64,000 nucleotides of DNA from the NCBI GenBank assembly GCA_033239525.1, contig BSYO01000008.1, positions 15,236,830 through 15,300,829 of the forward strand. The letters are read 5' to 3'. The position numbers were made by a program, and so were the translations under genes. This DNA comes from Nepenthes gracilis. Taxonomy: Eukaryota > Streptophyta > Magnoliopsida > Caryophyllales > Nepenthaceae. A model generated the notes under the pieces. It made no database searches. It was given only the letters and a program-made list of their open reading frames with translations, and was not told the origin of the DNA. Below are positions 33,480-46,299 of the stretch, piece after piece (position 1 is the stretch's first letter; each line of letters starts with the position of its first letter).

Positions 33480-36180
33480 GTACTCATTTCTGATGAAGTT
33501 TAGAATTACAAACTGAAAAAAGTCATCATTGATAATAAAATATTGAGAAATATTACCTATTTTGATATGCTTATCAAATTAGTATTAAAATATAATCAAA
33601 TAGACTTATCAGATGGACTGCTATATGGGTTGGATAACACGTTGATTTAGGTTAAGGGGATCATAAATATAGAAATTACAATTGGGACACATCCTAAGAC
33701 GACCTTCGATTGATTTACGTTTTGAGCAATAGAGCTTACCTTAGTCTATAATACTATACTAGACCGACCATGCTTGAGAGTAGTCATCTAAAAATAAAGT
33801 TCTTAACAAAATACAAGATTGGAGAAGTTAAAATAGTTTAGGTCATAAGATGAAACTATTACTTGAGACAAATTAATAGCCCTACTCCTCTACAACTAAT
33901 AAAAGAGTTTGTCCTTAGGGATGAGGCCTTTTTTCAACAAATTCAACCTTGAGAGTTACTACAATGGATACCTTTAAATCTAATAGACCTGGATAAATAT
34001 GTTTAGATTAGAACTTTTCTAGATTAAAATTTAGAGAAAAAATTGAAAGAATTTTCAGAGCAATGTTGACATCTTTACCTGGATACCGGCTAATATGTAT
34101 GTCAAGAATTCTAATAAAAATAATGGTTTTTAAATTGAGCCCTCATTCATAGAAACAAGCAAGTCAAACAGAAAAGATGAAATTATTCTGTAGAAAAGCT
34201 CATGGCCATTTGAGAAGGGGCTAAAACGTTAACTAATAGTAGCTTCATTGAGGTGGCCAATTATTTTGTTTGGTTATCTAATGTCATATTAATAAAATAG
34301 TAATGAAAAATGGAGAATGTATATAAATTTCACAGATATAAATAAAACATGTCTCAGAGACAGTTTTCGACCACCAAGAATTGATCAGCTGATGAATTTG
34401 ACATTCGATCACCAATAACTAAGTTTTATGGATACTTATTTGCGGTATAATTAAATCCAGATAAATCTAAAAGATGAAGAGATGACTCATTCTTGACAGA
34501 CTAGAGAACCCACTGTTACAAAGTGATGTTTTTTGATTTGAAAAACACTAGTGCTACATATCAAACACTTGTGAATAAGATATTAAAGAAACACATCAGA
34601 AAAAATATGGAGGTTTATGTTAACGTCATGTTCATCAAAAGTATACTTATTAATGACTATATTAAAGATCTGGTAAAGACGTTCAATGTATTCAAAATAT
34701 ATCAAAAGAAGTTAAACATTAATCATGTAAGTCTTTGGGTTAACTTCTAATAAGTTCTTGGGTTTCATAATCTCTCAACGTGGGATAAAGGCCAATCCTG
34801 AGAAGATTTAAATCATTATGAATATGGAGCCTCCTCGAATGATTAAAAATATACAAAAGCTGATCGGGTGACTTGAGTCCTATCCTAATTCGTGGAAGAT
34901 CCAATTGAGAAACATTTATTATTCTTCTAAGTATTGAGAGGAGCAAAGATGAATAGTTTTCAATGGACAGATGAGTACTAGCAAGCATTTTGAGACTTAA
35001 AGGAACGTATGGCACATCCACCAATGTTGACTTGTCCTAAGGAGGATGAGGATCTATATATTTACTCGACCATTTTAACTATAGTAGTGAGCATCGATCT
35101 ACCTAAGGAAGAATTAGAAACACAGTGATTGGTGTAATATGTTAGCAAAATCATAGTTGACTCGGAGAATCGATATACCTACATGAAAACTGTTCCTTTA
35201 ACCTTAGTTTTTGCTATAAGAAAACTTTGACCATATTTTCAAGCTTATATAATTATGGTCTCGATTGATCAATCCTTTAAAATGAATTTTAGAAGTTAGA
35301 GATATCTAGATGCCAAATTAAGTGGTTGATCTAGTTAAGCTAGCTAGATATAGAGTTCCAAGCATCACTAGCCATTAAAGGTTAAGCCTTCACAGATTTT
35401 ATCGTTAAAATAATGGACCAAATTACAAATGAGTTCACTGAATAATCCTCGGGGTATACAATTCATACATCACCATCTAGATGAGCTCTCAATGTAGATG
35501 GAACTTTTTCTCATACTTGTAGCGGAGTCAGAATCATCCTAACATCACTCAGAGTCAGATGGAACTCTTATCATTTTTTAACAGGTTTAAGATTATCTAT
35601 ATTTGTTATGAAAGTAATTGGAAAGCTGACCATCTCTCTAAGATAGCAACTTCAGGATATCCAGAACAACACATATATGATGTGTAAGAAATTCTCTAAA
35701 GATTTAATATCGAGGAACAAGATGAAATCCTTCATATGTCAGATGAGAATATTTGAATGAGCCCTTATGTGAAATATGTTTAAGATGGAATCTACCAAGC
35801 GATTCGGCAAAGCCAAGTGGTGATTCCAATAGAAATAAGTTTTTCAAATTATTAGGTGAAAAATCTTACTCCAAATCAAAATTTTTAACTCTTTAGATAG
35901 AATTTGGATATCTTAAAAGAAGCTAGAGAAGCAGTTCACATCCAGGCAACAGCCTACTAAGAAAAGCTCGCTAGATATTACAATCAAAAGGTAAATGAAC
36001 ATTCAAAGTTAGCGACTTAGTGTTAAAGAATATTGAAGCAAGTAGGAAGCTTACACATAGAAATAAATTATTCACAACTTGCGAAGGACCATTCCTAATA
36101 TTTACGATATTCCAAAATGAGGCATACAAGTTATGCATATAAAAACGAAAAGTTTATCCTATTTACTTAGAATCCCGTCC
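33480..36180 (+). pseudogene. Tat A pol remnant, integrase core deleted
   Basis: Protease text lies at about 33525-33800 (NTILDRPCLRVVI near its end). Reverse transcriptase lies at about 34180-34850. The open piece 34523-34750 has the polymerase site as MEVYVNVMF, where YVDD is expected, so both catalytic Asp are gone. RNase H runs to about 35660. The text then passes within about 100 bases to the integrase C-terminal part (VVIPIEI near 35820, KVSDLVLKNIEASRKL near 36010, EGPFLIF near 36085). The DDE core, normally about 150 codons, is missing. The element is doubly dead for transposition. Confidence 0.75.
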
Positions 36181-37090
36181 ACCTCAAAAATATTATCAGT
36201 GCAAAGGCCAACCTAGGAGCTTAGAGGTATCCCCTACTCCTTACTTTTGATTGCTTGGATGATGTAAATATTTTATACATCATAAATAAAATAATTTTTG
36301 TACAAGTTTGCATGCATGTATATATATAAATTTCTAACATGTATGTTAATTTGACTACATCCGACTTTAAGTTAAACAATTGGTTTTAATACTTTGTTTG
36401 TTGAAACACACTATCCTAAGTGGGTGGTCATAGTGTAGGTTTAGGGAAACTATATGACTCTAAGTATGGTCACACAGAGAACTATAATCATACTCGAGGA
36501 TTTGAGATCAAAGCATTCAATACCCTTTTGAGAAGTTAATCATTAAGCGGGTTGAGGTTGTATGAGACCTAGCTATTAGTATAGTCATTTGACCAATTAA
36601 ACCTTAGGAATGCTACATGTACATAGGTGACGATAAACCTCCCTGCAGGACACACACTAGCCATGCATTCAAAGAATAGGGTCTTCTCTCTCCAGTGATG
36701 ATAGTCTAATAACTTAGTTAGGAATCAAATCAATAATCACATGATCAACATTCAAAAGTCTATATGGGTTGGGGCTAGACCCCATAATCTACATTCACAC
36801 GCAAGGATCAATTGTGATTGAATAATTATTCAAAAAATTCAAGAAGAATTTATTAGAGTACAAATTATATTATTAGCTTACAAAGATATGAAGTTGTATT
36901 GCATTTAAGGGATGAGAAATTTAACGCTATGACCCTATAGCTAACGCAACATTAGAGGTATGAATTTGAGGATTTGATTGAGCATTAAAATCTTTAACAT
37001 TTGAGGATAAAACACCTCTAGAATTCTTCTAGTATAGCCACTAAAGAAGTTATTTTATTGCAAAAATTGATGTTGTATTAAGTATTGCAT
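36181..37090 (+). other. Tat A 3' internal region, first part, noncoding
   Basis: AT-rich with no open frame above noise. It lies between the pol end and the antisense frame. Confidence 0.5.
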
Positions 37091-38847
37091 CCAATAAAAG
37101 GCCATACTCTTCCAGTTGGATACTCCTCAGTATCTTCTCAAGCTACAAGTAGTTTGTCAGCCATCCCTCAGCAGTGTACTCAGCCACAAAAGCACGCCAA
37201 TTTGCTTTGATAGCCTTATTCTCAAAAGAATCAATTCTTTCCTCTACAGTAATAGCTCAGTCTTTAAGAAAATTATTTTGACTTGCTATCTCTAGAGCTC
37301 TTCTTTCTCACTTGACAAATTGTTTCTCTAGATGGACCAATTTGTCCGGGAGGCTAGATGCCCAAGTCTAGATAGTCATAGGTACACATTTAAAGGCTCT
37401 AACTATAGCTGAATCAATGTCTAACCTTGACACATGCACAACATCTTGATCAAGAAAGAAAAGTTTACACCTAATCTGATTCGCTAGCTATAAAAGTGCT
37501 TGTTAGCAACAATCAGGAAAGTAGTAACCGAATCAAAATCAAGAATAAATATATACCTCTCAAGTGGGAAAGTCTTCTCCTTTAATGGAGTTAGACAATG
37601 GGCCAACAATATTAAGCCCCGAAGAGGATGAAAGACTCCAATAAAGCAGTGGCAAAATTAGCTAATACATAGGGATACTAGAACTTGGAGCTCTCACCAA
37701 AGTTTTAGCTACCTTGCTACTTAGAGAAGGAGATACTGGATAGATCTTGGTATCCTTTGTAAAGCAAGTGTCACCTATGACACTTTCTGGTTCTAAGAAG
37801 ATGACATAGGTGATTGGAGCCACCAGTGTCAGTCCAATTGAAGAAGGAAAGTCAGGAATGATGAAAATCTCATACTCAATAATTCTCCTCATCTAACAAA
37901 ATAAATGGGATCTTATCATCATATAAACCATGCGTCTTCTCTAACGGTCTCATAGTTGAAGAGGAGAGAACGAGGGTTCAAGACTGTACAACTTGGCTCT
38001 CACCTCAACACTCACTTCAGGCACACACTTGGTAAAAATAGTGTCAACCTCCCTAGATACTTTATTAGCAATAGAAGCAGCTACAGAAGTTACTGGATGA
38101 TCATTGGATTGGCTAACATCAAGGTCCACTATATGGGTGTCCCCAATATGATATTCCTCCCCCTTTTCAAGGGGAAAGGAGGAAAATCAGCAATTATATC
38201 ACCCCTGATAGCAATATATCAATGCACTACTTCCAAGGTAGTGGGGATACCAAAATTATGCAACTCAGTGGCATGTTCTTTTACGGGGTACACACAAGGC
38301 CTAGTACAAAAAATTCCTTTTCACTAACCGAATAAAAATAAGTTAAATTCACATTAGTCAAATCATTTGACAATGCCCATCAACCGAGATTTTAATGAAG
38401 AAGAATAATCATTTTAGTTCTTAACGGAGTCCGAATTTTCTTTGCTTATTTCAAAGCCTAGTCAAGGAAATTTAATTATTTTTTCTAATTAAAATGAAAT
38501 ACTTTTTACCATCTTGACATCCACTCTAACTTCATGGTATCACAAAAGGACATACAAAGTCATCAAGTATTAGACGGCATTTGGATGGAACTGTGTAATA
38601 GAAATCTCTAAGGCCTTCATAATCCCCATAATTTTCCTAGCTAAAGGGATGCAAAGTCCATTATTCAAGTGGGCTTCATAAAAAACACTGAAGCCATCAC
38701 ATGGTCAACGCACCCTCTCATTTGGAAAGGGAATAACCTGCAGAATTGCAATCAAAATGCCATAAGTATTATAGAAATCTCACACATTACATAGTGACAA
38801 AGATAAGCAAAGTCAACAACAGTATAAAGAGTTTCTTGTGGAGCCAT
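37091..38847 (-). pseudogene. Antisense frame in Tat A, 'putative gypsy type transposase'-like
   Basis: On the minus strand an ATG at 38847 starts MAPQETLYTVVDFAYLC. After a stop and a possible splice acceptor (TTCTGCAG), text resumes with FYEAHLNNGLCIPLARKI and ITQFHPNAV at about 38690-38570. This resembles the FYEAHLxxGLxFPL...LxPNxW block of the plant domain called putative gypsy type transposase (Transposase_28). More coding-like text follows downstream, including an open frame 37892-37662 and a Lys/Glu-rich helical stretch at about 37330-37110 (VEERIDSFENKAIKANWRA). Antisense extra frames in the 3' part are known in some Tat elements such as Grande. Several stops show it is dead here. 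The role of the protein is not known. Confidence 0.55.
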
Positions 38848-40333
38848 TGTTGACAACAAGAAATGAAATCATAAGACTCTAAAGACTTAAGGTTCGAAAA
38901 GCTTCATTTTGAGAAAGTGTAGAGGTAAGAACAAGGCTCAACTCGAATTCATATAGAGGAAAGAGACACACCTACATTTAAAGAAATGGTTAAAGTTTGG
39001 AAATAAAACATTTTAAGAAAAACACTGATTCAAACAATGTGTCTTTTTTCTTAAACATCTCATATTAAAATATGTTTCTCACTTCATTCAAAACAATCAA
39101 AATCCTCCGTATTGATAATTGGCAAAAAGGGGAGTCCAAATGGCATGCTATGTGTCTCAAAGAGAAGAATATCATCTGACGTAATATAAAATGCACCATT
39201 AATAGGTCATCTTAGTCATAAGAATCATCATAATGCTAACATCATCCTAGTTGCCATTCAACTAGTTGTTCATGTAAAACAAAATATAAATCCAACTAGA
39301 CCGATGAGATGAACTAGTTAAATTCTTAAAATTTCGAATTAGTTTGCTCAAGTGCCCCGATGTGTCAGAAAAATGAGTTAGGTTTTATAGAAATCAAAAG
39401 TCAGTTATTGAGTAATCACTCGACATACTCTTAAATCTCAAGACCACGAATCAAGAAATTTTTTTCTGAATTTCTTAAATAATCAAAACTTTATGTGACT
39501 TTACATTCCCACGCAAATGTATATAAGACCAAATACAAAAGAAACAAATTAAAGAATATAATCCAAGCATGTAAAATAAAAAAGTATAATATTTTTATTC
39601 ATTCTTAATAATAATCATGCACGAGACACATTCCAAAGTGGAAACATCAATTCAATTGGCTTAGAAAAAGAAAAGGTAAACAAGAGCAATATCCATCTAG
39701 ATGACTTATGTAAACTAATAGTAGGTAACTAGATACAAACTGTAAGAGCATCCTTGCCCGTATATTAGTCTTATAAAAGGACACATGCGCTAGGATAGAC
39801 ATAGAGGCAAAACGTTTTCTTCTTGAATACTGAGGCAAAAAATCGATTTGGCTGGGGATACTATGTTAAAAATAAAAACGAAAGTGGTTTCAAATCTAAA
39901 ATAAGAAAGCCATGACGGGTTTTACTAATGACACCGGACTGAATAACATAGCATAAAGATGACCTCTCTTCTATCTAAAATAAAAGATCCACCAAGTAAG
40001 ACAAAGCTTGCTTGAAAAATCTAGCTAAACCTATGAGCTACCAAAGCATAGAAATCGGATGAAGAAGATAAACTAAGAATTTAGGTTCTTTCATAGCAAA
40101 AGATAAGCCAAAAAATGAGTGCTTTGAAACAAAAGCATGCAATCAATAGTTAAAGATTCTTTGCCGAAGCCACATGGTAGTAGCATTTAATTAACACAAC
40201 CAATCAACAATGACTATTTACTGCTTCAAGTCCCTAAGGAGGAAGCGCTCAAACAGTTCAAAAAATATGTCAATTTAATCCTTTTTTCAGGCATCATTGG
40301 AGATTGAATTTAACTTCTGAGTATAGGGGTTAA
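38848..40333 (+). other. Tat A 3' internal region, last part, noncoding, with weak polypurine tract
   Basis: No gene seen. The end AGTATAGGGGTTAA (40320-40333) precedes the second LTR and probably is the remains of the polypurine tract. Confidence 0.5.
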
Positions 40334-41153
40334 TGTTTGATATAATATCATCTGTATTTGCTCGATTGATTAGTATAGCAAGTCAACAAATAGTAGGCTA
40401 AAAAGGAGAAAAAATTAACCAACCCATAAGGCCTAAACTCAAAAAAGAGGAGTCCAATTTTGACCTAACTTTAACTAGAATAAATCAAGATTAGACAAAA
40501 GATCTTGTAGTCGGATAATTATTAAGTAGAATACAAACCGGATTAGATTTTATGTTTGAATGACTGCATATTCAAATATGAAACCGAGTAGTTATTCTAA
40601 TCGAGTAGTTCATCTAATTGAACAGTTTGTTGTACTTTGCAATCAGCCCATGTAAGGACCTTCGGACTAACTAACATTGATTGCTTATCGTTATTTGTTC
40701 GATATGTGGGTGTAAATTGTTTTTACTCAACCCTATGATCAACATGTGCATAGTATCTATTGAACTAAATAATTTTTAACTGACATAACCATTTAAATTG
40801 TTGTTAATTATTTTTCTTTAATAAACCACCATCAAATAGTAATATGATTATAAATTTGCTTCACTTTTCCTAAAATGGGACAGATTTCAAAAAAAAATAG
40901 GGACAGTGAATAGTCCTATAAAACTCTTATTCTTTCAAAAAATTGGAAGTCAAATTCTCTATCTCTCTCTCATTCTCTTAATCTCCCCACATGAAAAAGT
41001 TTGCTAACTTAAACATTGAATGATATATTAAAAAAAAAGTCCCAATTTCTTTAAAATTTCTATTTGTTGTTGCGATGAGTAGAATCCGGATAGAATATTT
41101 CACAATCCAACTTGATTTTATTTGAATTACAATCCAAATTTGAGATACGCATC
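40334..41153 (+). repeat. Second Tat LTR (3' LTR of A and 5' LTR of a second unit)
   Basis: Aligns with the two parts of the first LTR over its whole 820 bp. Its right end (GAGATACGCATC) is followed by the minus-strand Del/Tekay element and, beyond it, by a Tat primer junction and gag leader. Confidence 0.78.
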
Positions 41154-41408
41154 TGTCATGTCTCGATACCAAATTATTTTATAATTATAAAAATGATTAT
41201 TCCATTAGCAAATAATAAGTCCAAATTAGCGAATGACATGAGCTTTATGTTTATATCACAATTGACCCAAATATATATACATTAATAAGTCTAACCACAA
41301 GACTTAAATAATGCTTAATGCTACTTTCACCCGCGAATGATAGATTCGAACCTTAATAGCCATTATAACATACTAAGACATGTTATAATACTTCACAACT
41401 GAATTTAT

Positions 41409-43799
41409 TGTAATGTGCCGGTTGTCGAATAAAATAATTATGGATAATTTAGTTAATATAATCAAGATTAGACTTAATTCATGTGAGATAATTTAGTTTT
41501 GAAATCATGGAGCGAATCGGCAGTGTGGGCCCACCGAGCGCCCAAGACGGCGCCACGAGTGCCCAAACCAGGGGGCCAACTCCCAACGGGCGTTGAATCC
41601 AGTACACCGCCGCCTGCTACGCGCCAAGCTTGCGCTCGAGCGCTAACCCGAGGATTAAAACCCAAGTGGGTTTTCTATCAGGGCAAGCTACGACATTTTC
41701 TCTCGGGTAGAGAGAGAGAGAGGGAAAGAGAAGAGAGAAAAGGTGGAGAACGAAGCTCCCGAATCTAATTCCGAGCTCAAGCTAGTTGGAAAAGTAATAG
41801 ATCTGGTCGAGACAAATGTACCCATATTCTCATCTTTCATTTTCTTACATTTTTGTCTTGTTTTTTTCGGTATCCTTATTCTGATACCCGATTAGAGTTA
41901 TATTTTGTATTAGCCATAACTTGAGCATGCATATATGTGAATGTCGTGTCCAAATTTTGAGTTTTGGCCAGTTTTTCACACCGAAATCCTAACCCCACAC
42001 CCGGACGTTTTTACCCATAAATTTTGGGGGTTTTTACTTAATTTGGAACTAGAATATCATTACCCATAATTTAGGCATGATAATTTATCGATTGAGTATC
42101 TGATTTTGTGGTTTTATATGAAATTTTGTTCGTCGGAACCCTAACCCGCGGCCAGACCATGTTTAACGGGCTAATTTGAGTTTTATGCATGACTTGGCCT
42201 TAATTATGATTTACCCATGTCTTAAATATGAATATATATTGGTTGGGTCTTTGATTTTTAAATTTTGACCCATTTTGCGCGACCAGGGGCCCTAACCGGC
42301 GTGTTGGCACTATTCATGTAGGGCAATTGGGTATTTTGCATGATTCCATCTCATTTAATTGTTGTTTAAGTGATATATATTTGCATAAACTTAATTATAT
42401 ATTCTAGAAATTATGTTACACGTATTTGTGAAGGAAATTTATGGCCGAAAGCCCTAAAGTCATGTTTGGCCGATGTGGTAAGAGTTTTCTGATTCTACAA
42501 TGCATCATATTAAATCATGCATATAATTGAAGTCACGTGAGGACTTAATCCCACAAGAAATAATAATTTGTATTTGTATATAAGAATTATGTAAGATATG
42601 CAAAGTATAAGAAGGGAATGCCATCTTTGATAAGTTTGATGAACCATTCTCCTAGAGCGAGAATAATATTTTATGAACGAATATAGAACTTTCCTAAACT
42701 TAAGAAATTATGAAACCTGGACCACAGATTTATATCTCAGAGGGTAGTATCCTTTGACACGCCATTGATATTACAATAGAAATTTAAGGATTACCCTGAC
42801 CGTATTTTATTAGGTGTGATATTCTTTGATATACCTTAGAATATTACAGTGGTAGATTAAGAAATACTCCCGAATCACAGGAGTTGTTCTAGTGGTGTAT
42901 CTGCTTTTGGCCCTAGGTATTGGGCATCTTGGACCACGGGAGATGTTCTGGTCGTATATCTATTTTTTGGCCCTAGGTATTGGGCATTATTTATAATGTA
43001 TGTGTTCAAACACATTCCTTTCTTCGATCGGCTACTTTGTTAGTCGGTAGAACCTATTGGCCATGATCCGCAAAGATTAAGAAATTTATGCATGTATTTA
43101 GAGCCCTAAGAGATGAAAGATAAAATATGAAAAGTTATTCATACTCCGAAAATGTATTGAATCATATTTCACGTCTCACATTATGCATCATGTGTTTGTT
43201 TCCTTCCTTTCTATTTATATTGAATACAATGCATATATTTATACTATATCGTGCACTACTAAGCTTTAGACTCACTCCTTACTGTTTTTTCCTCCCTTTA
43301 GATTACACAAGCTTGCACCCGATGGTATGAAGTAGAGGTTAGAAGATCGTTAGCCATGAGACTTAGAAGATCATATTGAAGACTTATTATTTTGTGGATT
43401 GTATACTTTGAAAGGCTGTATATATATTTTTTCCTATTGGTCTTGTTGTAAAGTGTAAAAATAATGGATGGTTAGATAGTACAGTCCATTGTACATGGAT
43501 GCATATGTATATATTTTCGCAAGTTATTATAGTTTGTTTCAGATACTTAGTGGTATCTCTCTGTATCCGATGTGTCTGGAGACATAACATTTGAACCACG
43601 GAATGATTATGGTTGTTTCAAGATCCTGTATTATAATGTTGTGTCGTCTGGATGTTGGAATTGAATTTGATGGATTTTTAGATACTGTTGAGGTTGTATA
43701 TTATTATACAGGATTATTATACATGTTTTGTATTTATTTAGTGGCTATTTTTCTACTAGAACTCTGTAAGATTTTTGATAGGAAATTCGATCCGTCACA
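41409..43799 (+). mobile_element. Solo LTR related to Del-1, nested in the Del-2 3' LTR
   Basis: 2391 bp, begins TGTAATGTGCCGG, ends TCCGTCACA, and is flanked by a perfect pentamer TTTAT (41404-41408 and 43800-43804). The first 55 bases and many inner stretches (GGTAGAGAGAGAGAG, the LTR 3' end) align with the Del-1 LTR. No internal sequence remains, so it arose by LTR-LTR recombination after insertion. Open frames at 41474-41768 lie in its GC-rich patch and are not genes. The host LTR reads on without a gap when the insert and one TTTAT are removed. Confidence 0.9.
42871..42990 (+). repeat. 60-bp tandem duplication inside the solo LTR
   Basis: Two adjacent units (42871-42930 and 42931-42990) share GGCCCTAGGTATTGGGCAT exactly and about three quarters of the rest. 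Confidence 0.85.
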
Positions 43800-44943
43800 T
43801 TTATTATAATAGTCCGATACTTAATAAATAAATATTCTATACAATTTTACAAAATTATTGTATTTTCTCAATCTGTAGAAAATATTCATATTTCTTTAAT
43901 AATTTGTAGAATTTTTCCTTCAAATTTTATCAATTTCTTTGCATGCATTTTATAAGATTTGTATAGAAACTTACGCATACTAATTTTAAAATATAAAAGG
44001 TTAAATTATAATATTTTTAAACATGTAGAATTGTTTTTGATAAGTTTGTGTATAAAGTCAGCAATTGATCTCCATAAGCAAACACATAGGACAATTTGTA
44101 AAAAATTTCAAGACATATAAATCATATATTTAGTAAATTTAAACATGCATAATATTATGTATGACTTTAAAGTATATGATAATCATTTAATCATAAATTT
44201 AATACATATATGCAAGAAAATTATAGAAAAATGACTTAATAACCCAAATTACATGAATTAAGGACATAATTTTTATAAAAATTATAAATAATGGGTGTGA
44301 GAATTCATATATATAAAGTACCATCATCTTAACTGCGAAAATATATCATATTTAAGCATTTGGAATAATAAATGCTCAAAAAAGTAAAAAAAAAAATCAA
44401 CAATAAAGGAAATAAAGGTTTAGCATGCGCATATCTTAGTTCAAAATTAATAAAATCTTACTTGGATTCACCTGAATTTAGTTTCTCTAACTTCCTCTCT
44501 TTCTTTCTCTCTCTTCTCCTCCTCTCCTCTCTCCTCTCTTAAAATCTCATAGAAAATAATCGAAAAACAGCAAGCTATGATATATATAGCAAACTAGTGT
44601 GCGTTAGGTGTCACGGCCAAACTCAGTAGTGCACAAGCATTGCTTCGAGCACAAATTAGACATCAACATTCTGTCTTAATACATTCAAGTGTCCCCAGAG
44701 TATGCATTAAGCACAAATATAGTGGAAAGGGCACTCGAGCTCCAATGCGGCGACAGTCAAGTGTGACCCCCTATCTAAAACATGTATGGGTGTGTGTCGG
44801 GCACTGATTAAGCATCCTTCAATTTGATGTAATCTAATCTAAAATTGACTTTGACTCAATTTTATTCCTCATTTGACGTCAATTTTATTTATCTTAAATT
44901 AATTAATCATGATTTAATTTAAAATTCAGAACTCAACTCTTAT

Positions 44944-44956
44944 ATTTCCTCCCTTA
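44944..44956 (-). other. Polypurine tract, Del-2
   Basis: The minus strand reads TATAAGGGAGGAAA just before the 3' LTR, preceded by the Del-type AAATTTTGAG...GAAATTTT phrase. Confidence 0.82.
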
Positions 44957-44976
44957 TAAAATTTCATTCTCAAAAT

Positions 44977-46290
44977 TTAATATACATCATTGAAGAAATA
45001 AATGTGAGTATTTTCTACTGATTCCTCAAAGTACGTTAAATCTTCATTTATCCTCAACGGCTCGTATTCAATAATGTGCAATGGATTGTGAATATACTTC
45101 CAAATTGACATGTGAAACACATTGTGAATATCTCCTAAATTCGGTGGTGAAACTAATCTGTAAGCTACATCACGAATTCTTTCGAAGATTTTGAATGATC
45201 TAATAAACCTTGACTTCAATTTACCTCTTATCCCAAATCTAGAAATTCCTTTTGATGAAAATATCTTCAAGAATACACGATCTCCAATATTGAAACTCAA
45301 CTCCGATCTTCTTTGATTAGTGTATCTCTTCTATCGACTCTAGGCAACTTTCAACTGATCATAGATCATGCGAATCATGTCAGATGTCTATTGAATAACT
45401 TCTAGTTCTAAAAGTCTTACATTGTCGGTTTCCTCTCAATGAATTAGGGAATGTCACTTTCTATCATACAAAGCCTCAAATGGGGCAATACCAATACTTG
45501 ATTGACAGTTATTATTATACGTAAATTCGGCCAATGATATATAGTCGTTCCAATTGCCTTTCATTTTCAGAATCAAAGATCTCAACATGGCTTCCAAAAT
45601 TTGAATTGTCCGCTCTGATTATCCAACTGTTTAAGGATGATTTGCTGTCCTAAATTTCTTATTGGTCCTCAACTCTCAAAGTAAACTTTTCTAAAATTTT
45701 GAGGCAAACTTTAGGTCTCAATTTGATACAATTGAAGTTGGTACTCCATGCAATCTGACCACATTGTTAACGTATAGTCTTGACAACTGATCTCCAAAAA
45801 ATGTCATCCAAACAACTATAAAATGAACTGATTTAGTGAACCGATCTACAATCATCCAAATAATATCATCATTTCTCAGCATTCTCGGCAAACCTATGGC
45901 AAAATCCCTTGCCATTTCTTCCCACTCCTTACCAGGGGCTGGTATAAGTTATAGGAGACCTTGTAATTTCTGGTGCTCGATTTTTAATTGTTGAAATATC
46001 AAATACCTTCCAACATAAGTTGTAATCTCTCTTTTTATATTTCACCATCAAAATACCTTCTTCAAATTTTGATATATTTTGTTAATTATTAGGTGGATAG
46101 TATATTTTGATTGATGAGTCTCATTCATGATTTCTTCTTTCAACTCCTCAATATCTAATATACATATTTGTTTTCAAAATCCCAAAACTTCATCAGCCCG
46201 TATGCTAAAAGCCACCTTTGATTCCTTGTTCAAATTACTAGCGATATTCACCAAGAAATATCACCCATTTGAATTCCCTTAATTTCTTCT
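44977..46290 (-). pseudogene. Del-2 integrase, chromodomain missing
   Basis: The integrase core is readable at 45915-45718 (FAIGLPRMLRNDDIIWMIVD, RFTKSVHFI, VRLHGVPTSIVS, holding the first two catalytic positions). The C-terminal part is open at 45300-44977 (FNIGDRVFLKIFSSKGISRF, IHNVFHMSIWKYI, EPLRINEDLTYFEESVEN). In Del/Tekay elements a chromodomain of about 50 residues follows this point. Here the text jumps within about 35 bases to the pre-polypurine phrase, so the chromodomain is deleted. Stops separate the core from the C-terminal part. Confidence 0.8.
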
Positions 46291-46299
46291 AAAATTTTT

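Larger units (their letters stand above)
19659..41153 (+). mobile_element. Tat-type Ty3/gypsy element A, split by a nested Del/Tekay element
   Basis: The 5' LTR begins at 19659, is interrupted at 20193, resumes at 31386 and ends at 31656. The second LTR spans 40334-41153. Total LTR lengths agree (about 806 and 820 bp) and the text aligns throughout (for example AATAAATCAAGAT... and GAATACAAA...). Between them lie gag, protease, reverse transcriptase, RNase H and a truncated integrase on the + strand, then a 4-kb 3' region with an antisense frame. The TTGGCACC primer junction and the gag wording place it in the Tat group. All reading frames are heavily mutated, so it is an old insertion. What follows the second LTR is not flanking DNA but another Tat internal start (51373). 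Confidence 0.82.
41154..44943 (-). repeat. Del-2 3' LTR, split by a solo LTR
   Basis: Without the insert it is about 1.39 kb against 2.02 kb for the partner. About 0.62 kb corresponding to 49505-50150 of the partner is absent. Confidence 0.82.

Noticed and set aside
41474..41768. Pair of open frames of 63 and 89 codons on opposite strands
   Set aside because: Inside the solo LTR at 41409-43799, in the same GC-rich patch seen in related LTRs.
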